This document shows, in pieces, positions 25,449 through 32,534 of a stretch of DNA of 42,489 bases; the stretch's first letter is position 1; each line of letters opens with the position of its first letter. The stretch is taken from positions 1 through 42,489 of the forward strand of contig NZ_JASISS010000026.1 in the NCBI RefSeq assembly GCF_030063195.1, written 5' to 3'. The notes beneath the pieces were generated by a model. That model was not told the origin of the DNA, made no database searches, and saw nothing but the letters and a program-made list of their open reading frames with translations. This DNA is from Cryobacterium sp. PH31-AA6 (GTDB lineage Bacteria > Actinomycetota > Actinomycetes > Actinomycetales > Microbacteriaceae). A program made the translations under genes and the position numbers.

Positions 25449-25756
25449 TTCGTTGCGTCCTTCGCGTCAGCGCCGGCCGGTTTGCGGGGGGCGAACATCT
25501 TGAGCATCCGGTCGGTGACGACGAAGCCGCCGACCAGGTTGGCCGTGGCGAGCACGACGGCGATCAGGGCCACGGTGAGCAGCCACGGGTTCAGGCTCTG
25601 ACCGGCGACCGTGATGGCGCCGATCAGGATGATTCCGTGGATGGCGTTCGCCCCGCTCATCAGGGGCGTGTGCAGCGTGCTCGAGACCTTGGAGACGACC
25701 TCGAAGCCGACGAAGACCGCCAGGACGACGACGGTCAGCAGGGTGACGGGATCCAT
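25445..25756 (-). CDS. pntA: NAD(P) transhydrogenase subunit alpha part 2 (membrane)
   Basis: This 103-residue protein has three membrane helices and the conserved text VFVGFEVVSKVSSTLHTPLMSGANAIHGIILIGA, the membrane part of the alpha subunit (PntA2/PntAB). It lines the proton channel with PntB. It overlaps pntB by 4 bases and shares one base with the pntA1 stop (TGATG). Confidence 0.95.
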   Translation of the reverse strand: MDPVTLLTVVVLAVFVGFEVVSKVSSTLHTPLMSGANAIHGIILIGAITVAGQSLNPWLLTVALIAVVLATANLVGGFVVTDRMLKMFAPRKPAGADAKDATK

Positions 25757-26901
25757 CAGTGTTCTCCGTTCAGGGCCGCCGCGGTCGGCGCGTGCCTGAC
25801 CTCGCCGGCGTGGGTGAGACAGGCGCCGGCGATGACCTCGTCGGTGAAGTCGGGGGAGACCTCGCCGTCGTGCGTCATCAGGGCGAGGAGGTTTGCCACG
25901 TTCTTGGCGTAGAGCCTCGAGGCGTCCGCGGGCATCGTCGACGCCGGGTCCTTCATTCCGACCAGGGTGACGAAGCCGTCATCGGCCAGGGTGCGCACGG
26001 AGACGTCCTGCCCGGCCACAACGCCCTCGACGTTGCCGCCCGATTCGGCGGCCAGGTCGATGACGATCGAACCCATCCGCATGCCGGCCACCATCTCGCT
26101 GGTCACCAGCAGGGGCGCGGGGCGACCGGGGATCGCGGCCGTGGTGATCAGCACATCGGCGGCGGCCACGTGTGGAGCGAGCAGCTCGCGCTGACGGATC
26201 GACCTGTCCTCGCTCAGCTCGCGGGCGTACCCACCAACGCCCTCGACGGCATCCAGGTCGAGGGTGATGAAGGTTCCGCCCATCGAGGTGACCTCGTCGG
26301 CCGAGGCCGGCCGCACGTCGTAGGCGGAGACCCGGGCGCCCAGCCGCTTGGCGGTCGCAATGGCCTGGAGCCCGGCGACACCGGCGCCGAGCACGAGCAC
26401 GCGGGCGGGCGGAATGGTTCCCGCCGCGGTCATGTACAGCGGGAAGAACCGAGGGAAGCGAATGGCGGCCTCGAGCACCACGCGGTAGCCGGAGACAAGC
26501 GCCTGGGAGGTGAGGGCATCCATCGACTGGGCCCGGGAAATACGCGGCACCAGCTCGAGCGCGAACGCGGTGACCCCGGCCTTCGCGAGGGCGGCCACGG
26601 TGGGCAGCTCGGCAGCGGGTGCGGCCAGGCCGATGGTGATCATCTCGGGGTGCATTTGAGCGGCACGCTCCGGGGTGAGCGGGCGAACGTGGCAGTACAC
26701 GTCAAGCTCGACGACCGGCAACTCGGCGACGACGGATGCGCCGGCCTCCATGTAGGCGGCGTCGGGGTGACCCGCCGCGGTACCTGCGCCCGATTCGATC
26801 AGGACACCGACTCCCAGTTTCGTCATTTGGGCCACCGTCTCCGGTGTCGCCGCGACGCGGCGTTCGCCCTCATGTCGCTCTCGACCGATGCCAACCTTCA
26901 C
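25756..26901 (-). CDS. pntA: NAD(P) transhydrogenase subunit alpha part 1 (soluble, NAD-binding)
   Basis: From GTG 26901 (VKVGIGRERHEGERRVAATP) this encodes 381 residues. It is related to alanine dehydrogenase: the N-terminal KEx-like GRERHEGERRVAATPETV, the Rossmann motif VLVLGAGVAGLQAIATAKRLGA, and YDVRPASADEVTSMG. It binds NAD(H) and gives hydride to the beta subunit. The start is set by GAAGGAGAA 7 bases upstream; the frame extends 22 codons further up but as an Arg-rich non-family stretch. It leads the pnt operon; the 122-bp gap from the dnaB stop should hold its promoter. Confidence 0.95.
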   Translation of the reverse strand: MKVGIGRERHEGERRVAATPETVAQMTKLGVGVLIESGAGTAAGHPDAAYMEAGASVVAELPVVELDVYCHVRPLTPERAAQMHPEMITIGLAAPAAELPTVAALAKAGVTAFALELVPRISRAQSMDALTSQALVSGYRVVLEAAIRFPRFFPLYMTAAGTIPPARVLVLGAGVAGLQAIATAKRLGARVSAYDVRPASADEVTSMGGTFITLDLDAVEGVGGYARELSEDRSIRQRELLAPHVAAADVLITTAAIPGRPAPLLVTSEMVAGMRMGSIVIDLAAESGGNVEGVVAGQDVSVRTLADDGFVTLVGMKDPASTMPADASRLYAKNVANLLALMTHDGEVSPDFTDEVIAGACLTHAGEVRHAPTAAALNGEH

Positions 26902-27023
26902 GCGCGTTCTCCTTCGTGACGCCCGGCCGCGAGCGAGCACGGACCGTTCCGAACGCTTGCGCGGCACTTACGCCCCGTTCGTAGCGTAGCGGTGATCGTT
27001 TGCCGCTCGGCGAATATGACCGC

Positions 27024-28403
27024 CTAGGCTCCCGGAACCATGTCGGCGAAGCGCGAGTAATGGCCGTGGAATGCGACGGTGACCGTGCGGGTCGGACCGT
27101 TACGGTGCTTGGCGACGATGAGGTCGGCCTCGCCGGCGCGCGGGTTGTCTTTCTCGTAGGCGCTCTCGCGGTGCAGCAGGATGACCATGTCAGCGTCCTG
27201 CTCGAGCGAACCGGACTCTCGCAAGTCGGAAATGGCGGGCATCTTGTCGGCGCGCTGCTCAGGGCCACGGTTGAGCTGGGACAGCGCGATCACCGGAACC
27301 TGAAGTTCCTTGGCCATGAGCTTGAGCGCCCGCGAGAACTCACTGACTTCCTGCTGACGGGACTCGACCTTCTTGCCCGACGTCATCAGCTGCAGGTAGT
27401 CGATGATGACCATCTTCAGGCCCACCCGCTGCTTGAGCCGGCGACACTTCGCCCGGATCTCGACCAGCGTCATGTTCGGGCTGTCGTCGATGTAGAGCGG
27501 GGCGTCGTTGATCCGGCCGCGGGTGGCCGCGATGGTGGTCCAGTCCCTTGCGTCGACGGAGCCCTTACGCATGCTCTGCAGCGGCACGGATGCCTCGGCC
27601 GCGAGCAGGCGCATCGCAATCTCGCTTCGGCCCATTTCGAGCGAGAAGAAGATGCTGGGCATGTCGTGCTTGATCGACGCGGCGCGGGCGAAGTCGAGCG
27701 CGAGAGTGGACTTACCCAGGGCCGGGCGGGCGGCCACAATGATCAGCTGGCCGGGGTGGAAGCCGTTGGTGAGCTCATCCATATCGGCAAAACCAGTGGG
27801 CACGCCGGTCATCTGGCCGTCTTTGAGCTTGGCCGCCTCGATCTCATCGATCGCGGCCGTGACGGCGTCGGTCAGGGGAACGTAGTCTTCGGTCTCGGTG
27901 CCGCCCGTGACGGCGTAGATCTCGGCCTGGGCCGTGTTCACCAGGTCGAGCACCTCGCCCTCGCCGGAGTAGCCCATCTGAGCGATGCGGGTTCCGGCCT
28001 CGACCAGACGGCGCAGCAGGGCGCGCTCGGCGACGATGGACGAGTAGAAACCCGCATTGGCCGCGGTCGGAACCAGGCTGGTCAGGGTGTGCAGGTAGTC
28101 GGCGCCGCCGGCCCTGGAGAGCTCGCCGAGCTTGGTCAGCTCGTCGGTGACCGCGATGACGTCGGTCGGCTCACCCTGCGCGTAGAGCGAAAGGATCGCG
28201 TCGAAGATGATCTCGTGCTTGGGAATGTAGAAGTCAGCGGCTCGAACGGTCTCGACGACGTCCGCGACGGCGTCCTTGCTCAGCATCATGCCGCCGAGTG
28301 CGCTCTGTTCCGCGAGCAGGTCGTGAGGGAGGGTGCGGGTCTCTGCTCCGCCGCGCGCATCCGCGCCGCGCTTGTCTGCCAGACCCAAGTGAGCGATCGA
28401 CAC
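27024..28403 (-). CDS. dnaB: Replicative DNA helicase DnaB
   Basis: From GTG 28403 (VSIAHLGLADKRG) this encodes 459 residues. The N-terminal helical domain carries LPHDLLAEQSALGGMMLS; the RecA-like domain has Walker A ARPALGKS (225-232), Walker B KMVIIDYLQLMT, and KHRNGPTRTVTVAFHG at the C-terminus. It forms the hexameric fork helicase. The start follows AGAAGGAGGC, an excellent ribosome binding site; the longer frame to 28649 runs through the promoter region. No intein is present. A 461-bp leader with DnaA-box-like sites separates it from rplI. Confidence 0.97.
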   Translation of the reverse strand: MSIAHLGLADKRGADARGGAETRTLPHDLLAEQSALGGMMLSKDAVADVVETVRAADFYIPKHEIIFDAILSLYAQGEPTDVIAVTDELTKLGELSRAGGADYLHTLTSLVPTAANAGFYSSIVAERALLRRLVEAGTRIAQMGYSGEGEVLDLVNTAQAEIYAVTGGTETEDYVPLTDAVTAAIDEIEAAKLKDGQMTGVPTGFADMDELTNGFHPGQLIIVAARPALGKSTLALDFARAASIKHDMPSIFFSLEMGRSEIAMRLLAAEASVPLQSMRKGSVDARDWTTIAATRGRINDAPLYIDDSPNMTLVEIRAKCRRLKQRVGLKMVIIDYLQLMTSGKKVESRQQEVSEFSRALKLMAKELQVPVIALSQLNRGPEQRADKMPAISDLRESGSLEQDADMVILLHRESAYEKDNPRAGEADLIVAKHRNGPTRTVTVAFHGHYSRFADMVPGA

Positions 28404-28534
28404 CCGTGCCTCCTTCTGTTCCTGGTGCTGGTCTATCAGGGCCCACCGACAACACCCGCCGGCACCCCGTGCACACCTTGAAATCGGCCGCGTGCCCACG
28501 ATACGGACGCGTCTCAACCGCGGCCAAACCACCC

Positions 28535-28543
28535 TGTGGATAA
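28535..28543 (-). promoter_or_regulatory. DnaA box
   Basis: TGTGGATAA is the exact complement of TTATCCACA. It sits 132 bases upstream of the dnaB start, with a near-match TGTGGACAA at 28602-28610. Confidence 0.65.
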
Positions 28544-28815
28544 GCCTGTGGGAAAACTGGGCGAAACGCCGTGTCTCGTGTGCACAACCTGTGCACTCTC
28601 CTGTGGACAACTTAAGAGCTTGGCCAAATAAATAGCTTCTGACCAGCACATAAATCTATTCACAGCTGTGTGTAAAAACATCCCTCAACTACGCCTTGAA
28701 CGTTGTTAGTTCAGGGGTGTGCCTGTGTACAAAAGCCCGCTTTCAGCATCTGAAATGCCCCCGAAACTGGGGGGTGACGTCAGCCGAAACCGGAGTATCA
28801 GTCGACTTAAACAGA

Positions 28816-28851
28816 AGTAGCGGTGGGCTCCTTTCGGAACCCACCGCTACT
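28816..28851 (-). terminator. Hairpin after rplI
   Basis: The 12-bp arms AGTAGCGGTGGG (28816) and CCCACCGCTACT (28840) pair perfectly around a 12-base loop, 14 bases beyond the rplI stop. Minus-strand bases after it include TTCTGTTTAAG, a short T-rich run. It ends the rpsF-ssb-rpsR-rplI operon. Confidence 0.85.
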
Positions 28852-28864
28852 CGTGCGGTACTGC

Positions 28865-29314
28865 TTACTTGGCGGCTACCACCAGCAGTGTGATGGTGGC
28901 GCTGAGCTCGTCACGAAGACGAACCGTTGCCTTGTGCTCACCGGTCATCTTGATCGGGCTGAGCTCGATCTTGCGCTTGTCGATGGCACCGAGTCCGGCA
29001 GCCGCGACTGCCTCGGCGACGTCGGTCTGCTTGACGGAACCGAAGAGGCGCCCGCCTTCGCCGGCCTTGACGACCAGCTTGACCTTGGCGTTCTCGAGGC
29101 CGGCCTTGAGTGCCTGTGCCTCTTCGAGGGTGGCGTGCTCACGGGCGACGCGAGCTGCTTTGATCTGTTCGATCTGCTTCTCGCCACCGCGGGTCCAGGA
29201 CACGGCGAAACCCTGCGGGTAAAGGTAATTGCGGGCGTACCCGTTCTTCACCTCGACGATGTCACCGGGTGCACCGAGGCCGGAGACCTCGTGCGTCAGA
29301 ATGATTTTTGACAT
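28865..29314 (-). CDS. rplI: 50S ribosomal protein L9
   Basis: This 149-residue protein begins [20 protein letters not shown] and has the L9 signature [14 protein letters not shown], a long connecting helix, and the C-terminal domain ([15 protein letters not shown]). It binds 23S rRNA near the L1 stalk base. It is the last gene of the operon, 9 bases after rpsR. Confidence 0.98.
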   Translation of the reverse strand: MSKIILTHEVSGLGAPGDIVEVKNGYARNYLYPQGFAVSWTRGGEKQIEQIKAARVAREHATLEEAQALKAGLENAKVKLVVKAGEGGRLFGSVKQTDVAEAVAAAGLGAIDKRKIELSPIKMTGEHKATVRLRDELSATITLLVVAAK

Positions 29315-29323
29315 GTGGGTTCC

Positions 29324-29587
29324 CTACCTGCCTGAGCCGGCGTAAGGCAACAACGCCATTTCACGGGCGTTCTTGACGGCACGGGCGATCAGACGCTGCT
29401 CCTGGACGGAGACACCGGTGATACGACGGGCGCGGATCTTTCCACGCTCCGAGATGAACTTGCGAAGGGTGGGGACATCCTTGTAATCGATGACACCAAC
29501 CCGGATCGACTTCGCGGGGGCGGCGTTTTTGCCACCCTTAGCTCCGCGGAGCGGCTTGCGGCGGTCGCCGCTCGACTTTCCAGCCAT
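29324..29587 (-). CDS. rpsR: 30S ribosomal protein S18, without the zinc-type cysteines
   Basis: This 87-residue S18 has the conserved core [50 protein letters not shown]. Many actinobacterial S18 proteins have a CVFC-type cysteine pair just before IDYKD and a later Cys; here the region reads [10 protein letters not shown] with no cysteine at all. It binds next to S6 on the platform. It lies between ssb and rplI; 54 bases separate it from ssb. Confidence 0.97.
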   Translation of the reverse strand: MAGKSSGDRRKPLRGAKGGKNAAPAKSIRVGVIDYKDVPTLRKFISERGKIRARRITGVSVQEQRLIARAVKNAREMALLPYAGSGR

Positions 29588-29641
29588 GATTTCCTTACTT
29601 TCTTAAGAAGTGTTTTTCAGCCAGGGACCCGAGGGTCTGGC

Positions 29642-30145
29642 TTAGAAGGGTGTCTCGTCGCTGAAGTTGCCCGGGGTGTTCCAGACATCTCCGCCGGTGT
29701 TCGCGGCGGGAGTGCTGGCTGCCCAGGGCTCGTCGTTTCCAGAGACGGCAGGTGCGCCGCCGCCACGAGGTGACGACGATGACTGCGCGCGGGTGAGCGA
29801 AGCAGTGGCGTAGCGCAGGGAAGGACCAATTTCGTCGATCTCGAGCTCCATGCTCGTGCGCTTCTCGCCTTCCTTCGTCTCGTAGGAACGCTGCTTGAGA
29901 CGCCCGGTAGCGATGACTCGGGAACCCTTGGTCAGTGAACCCGCCACGTGCTCGGCGAATTCACGCCAGACGCTCGCACGCAGGAACAGCGACTCACCAT
30001 CTTTCCACTCACTGGATGCGCGATCGAAATTGCGCGGAGTGGATGCGATGGTGAAGTTGGCAACCGCCAGTCCGTTCTGCGTGTAACGCAGCTCCGGGTC
30101 GCTGGTGAGGTTGCCCACTACGGTGATTACGGTCTCGCCGGCCAC
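29642..30145 (-). CDS. ssb: Single-stranded DNA-binding protein
   Basis: This 167-residue protein starts with GTG ([20 protein letters not shown]). The OB fold runs to about residue 110 ([30 protein letters not shown]). A Gly/Ser/Pro linker follows and an acidic tip ending SDETPF, the degenerate form of the partner-binding DDDxPF tail. It binds ssDNA at forks. It starts 3 bases after rpsF. Confidence 0.97.
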   Translation of the reverse strand: MAGETVITVVGNLTSDPELRYTQNGLAVANFTIASTPRNFDRASSEWKDGESLFLRASVWREFAEHVAGSLTKGSRVIATGRLKQRSYETKEGEKRTSMELEIDEIGPSLRYATASLTRAQSSSSPRGGGAPAVSGNDEPWAASTPAANTGGDVWNTPGNFSDETPF

Positions 30146-30148
30146 GGG

Positions 30149-30694
30149 TTACTTGTCGCTTGCCTTGTCGGCGGGCACGGCAGCGGCGGGAGCGTCAGCT
30201 TCCGTCGCGGCAGGAGCCTCGACCTTGGCCGGAACAGCCTTGACGGCCGCGGCGGCAACTGCCGATGCGGGCTTCACGGATGCGGCGACCTTGGCGGCGG
30301 GAGCGGCAGCGGCGGCTTCAGCCTTGGCTGCGATGACCTTCGGGTTGGCTGCCTTGCGGGCGGCCTTCTCGGCGGCAAGCTTGCTCGCGACGGCAACCTG
30401 GGCGATGCCTTCTTCTGCGCGGAGAACCTTGGTGCGCATGACTGCCTCGGACAGCTTCAACTGGCGGTCGAGCTCGGCCGTCGCAGAAGCGTTCGCGGTG
30501 AAGTCGACGACGGCATAGATGCCTTCGGTCTTCTTGTTGATCTCGTATGCGAGACGGCGGCGACCCCAAACGTCAACCTTGTCAATGGTTCCACCATCGT
30601 TGCGAACAACGTTGAGGAACTTGTCAAGGCTGGGAGCTACGGTGCGCTCATCGATCTCGGGATCGAGGATAACCATCAACTCGTACTGATGCAT
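30149..30694 (-). CDS. rpsF: 30S ribosomal protein S6 with long Ala/Lys-rich C-terminal extension
   Basis: The first ~95 residues are a standard S6 ([51 protein letters not shown]). The usual length is about 95-100, but this protein is 181 residues, the remainder being Ala, Lys, Val and Pro rich and probably helical then disordered. The frame is intact and the ssb gene follows 3 bases later, so the tail is real. The ribosome binding site AAGGAGGTG (about 30707) is a near-complete anti-SD match. S6 binds S18 and 16S rRNA. Confidence 0.95.
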   Translation of the reverse strand: MHQYELMVILDPEIDERTVAPSLDKFLNVVRNDGGTIDKVDVWGRRRLAYEINKKTEGIYAVVDFTANASATAELDRQLKLSEAVMRTKVLRAEEGIAQVAVASKLAAEKAARKAANPKVIAAKAEAAAAAPAAKVAASVKPASAVAAAAVKAVPAKVEAPAATEADAPAAAVPADKASDK

Positions 30695-31023
30695 GACTAA
30701 CCCACCTCCTTCGGACTAAACGGCTGCAGAATCTCTGCAACAGGAGGGTTGTGCATGTGTCGAAGGCGGAGGCCGGGATTCCGGCACGCAGACAACCTGC
30801 CAAGACTACCGGATACCGCGGCCATTCGCCACCTAGCCGACCCGACGCCCTCCGCGCCCTGTCCACGCGGCGATCCTGACGTCAGGACCGTGCCCGATAC
30901 CGAGTCCGCCACCCCTGGTGCGGAACCGCCACCCACCGCCCCTGTGGAGAAGTAGCCGGCGGTGTGTACTAGGACCGACTGGGACCGACTCGTGCGGTTC
31001 GTGTCATTCGCGGAATGCGCCGG
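30695..31023. other. 329-bp intergenic region upstream of rpsF
   Basis: No gene is seen; the open frames here are Pro/Arg-rich and without family character. It should hold the rpsF operon promoter. Positions 30725-30739 form the palindrome TGCAGA-atc-TCTGCA in the rpsF leader just upstream of its ribosome binding site, followed by CCG on the minus strand. This recalls the S6:S18 leader RNA element, which I cannot confirm by eye. The pcnA gene ends at 31024. Confidence 0.45.
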
Positions 31024-32454
31024 CTACTCGCCACGCCCGGCCCACCAGGCCTGCAATCGCCGCGTGGCCTCTTCCTCACCCAGCGGGCCGTCATCGAGGC
31101 GCTGCTCGAGCAGGAACCGGTAGGCCTCGCCGACCTCACGGCCCGGGCGCACACCGAGGATCGCCATGATCTGTTCGCCGTCGAGGTCCGGTCGCACGGC
31201 GGCCATCTCCTCCTGTTCGGCAAGTTCGCGAATCCGCTGTTCGAGGTCGTCGTAGGCGAAACCGAGCCGGTCGGCCTTACGCCGGTTGCGGGTCGTGACA
31301 TCCGCGCGGGTGAGGATGTGCAGGCGTTCGAGCTGGTCGCCGGCATCCCGCACGTAGCGGCGCACGGCCGCGTCCGTCCAGGCCCCTTCGGTGTAGCCGA
31401 AGAACCGCAGGTGCAGTTCGATCAGCTTGGACACCGCGGAAATGGTGTCATTGTCGAAGCGCAGCGCGCGGAGGCGCTTCTTGGCCAGCTTCGCCCCGAC
31501 CAGATCGTGGTGATAGAAGCTGACCACTCCGCCGGGCTCGAGTTTGCGGGTCGCCGGCTTGCCGATGTCGTGGAGAAGCGCCGCCAGCCGCACGATGAGG
31601 TCGGGCCCATCGAAACTGCCGCGTGCCTTTTCGTAGCCGATGGCCTGATCGATCACCGTGAGCGTGTGCTGGTAGACGTCCTTGTGGTGGTGATGTTCGT
31701 CCACCTCGAGCCGCAGCGCCGGGAACTCAGGCAGCACCAGGTCGAACAGACCGGAGTCCACGAGCAGCTCCAGCCCGCCGTGCGGACTGTCGGCGAGCAG
31801 CAGCTTGGACAGTTCCTCGCGAACCCGTTCGGCCGAGATGTTGCGGATGCTCTCGCTCATCGCCTCCATCGCTGCCGCGGTGTCAATGTCGAGGCGGAAA
31901 CCCAGCTGAGCCGTGAACCGGGCGGCTCGCATCATCCGCAGCGGGTCGTCACCGAAGGACATCTCGGGTGAGATCGGGGTGCGGAGCACTCCGGCGATCA
32001 GGTCGTCGATGCCATTGGCCGGGTCGACGAGGGTCAGTCCGGGCAGCCGGAGCGCGAGGGCGTTCACGGTGAAGTCGCGGCGGAGCAGATCGTCCTCGAG
32101 GCTCGATCCGAAGACGACCTCCGGCTTGCGGGTCTGCCCGTCATAGCTGTCGGCCCGGTAGGTGGTGATCTCGACGGTTTCCCCGGCGACCATGGCTCCG
32201 ATGGTGCCGAACGCCCGGCCGATGTCCCAGTGGGCGTCGGAAATCGGCTTCACGATCTCAAGGATCTGGTCCGGGGTGGCATCCGTGGTGAAATCGAGGT
32301 CGTTGATCGGGCGATCCAGGAACGCGTCCCGCACCGGTCCGCCGACCAGGGCCAATTCGTGCCCGGCCGCGGCGAAGGCGTTCGCCAGTGTCGACACCGG
32401 GGGAGTGGCAGCCAGGTCGCCCAGCCGCGTGAGGGCTGTTGCGACGCTCTGCAT
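31024..32454 (-). CDS. pcnA: CCA tRNA nucleotidyltransferase (with HD domain)
   Basis: From ATG 32454 (MQSVATALTRL) this encodes 476 residues. The class II head domain has LVGGPVRDAFLDRPINDLDFTTDA with catalytic Asp52 and Asp54; RRDFTVNALAL and FGDDPLRMMRAARF follow. A C-terminal HD domain is seen (LAALLHDIGKP, HHDLVGAKLAKKRL). It adds or repairs the CCA end of tRNA. An ATG 9 bases upstream (32463) is the alternative start; 32454 is preferred for its GGGGG element. It is divergent from the DUF6049 gene, as in mycobacteria. Confidence 0.94.
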   Translation of the reverse strand: MQSVATALTRLGDLAATPPVSTLANAFAAAGHELALVGGPVRDAFLDRPINDLDFTTDATPDQILEIVKPISDAHWDIGRAFGTIGAMVAGETVEITTYRADSYDGQTRKPEVVFGSSLEDDLLRRDFTVNALALRLPGLTLVDPANGIDDLIAGVLRTPISPEMSFGDDPLRMMRAARFTAQLGFRLDIDTAAAMEAMSESIRNISAERVREELSKLLLADSPHGGLELLVDSGLFDLVLPEFPALRLEVDEHHHHKDVYQHTLTVIDQAIGYEKARGSFDGPDLIVRLAALLHDIGKPATRKLEPGGVVSFYHHDLVGAKLAKKRLRALRFDNDTISAVSKLIELHLRFFGYTEGAWTDAAVRRYVRDAGDQLERLHILTRADVTTRNRRKADRLGFAYDDLEQRIRELAEQEEMAAVRPDLDGEQIMAILGVRPGREVGEAYRFLLEQRLDDGPLGEEEATRRLQAWWAGRGE

Positions 32455-32534
32455 GACCCCCATGTTAGTTGCTGGGCGCGTCGCCGCCGGTCCCGGGCCG
32501 GATATCCCAGCCTGCACGCCGTAGAATCCCCTAC

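Larger units (their letters stand above)
28404..28864. other. 461-bp intergenic region upstream of dnaB
   Basis: No gene is seen. The region falls in GC content between 28600 and 28720. It has a perfect DnaA box TGTGGATAA (28535-28543), a one-mismatch copy TGTGGACAA (28602-28610), and weaker matches (about 28547, 28580 and 28656). The dnaB promoter must lie here. The rplI terminator occupies 28816-28851. Confidence 0.6.

Noticed and set aside
28680..28815. tRNA or small RNA gene in the dnaB-rplI gap
   Set aside because: No cloverleaf or other clear structure apart from the rplI terminator.
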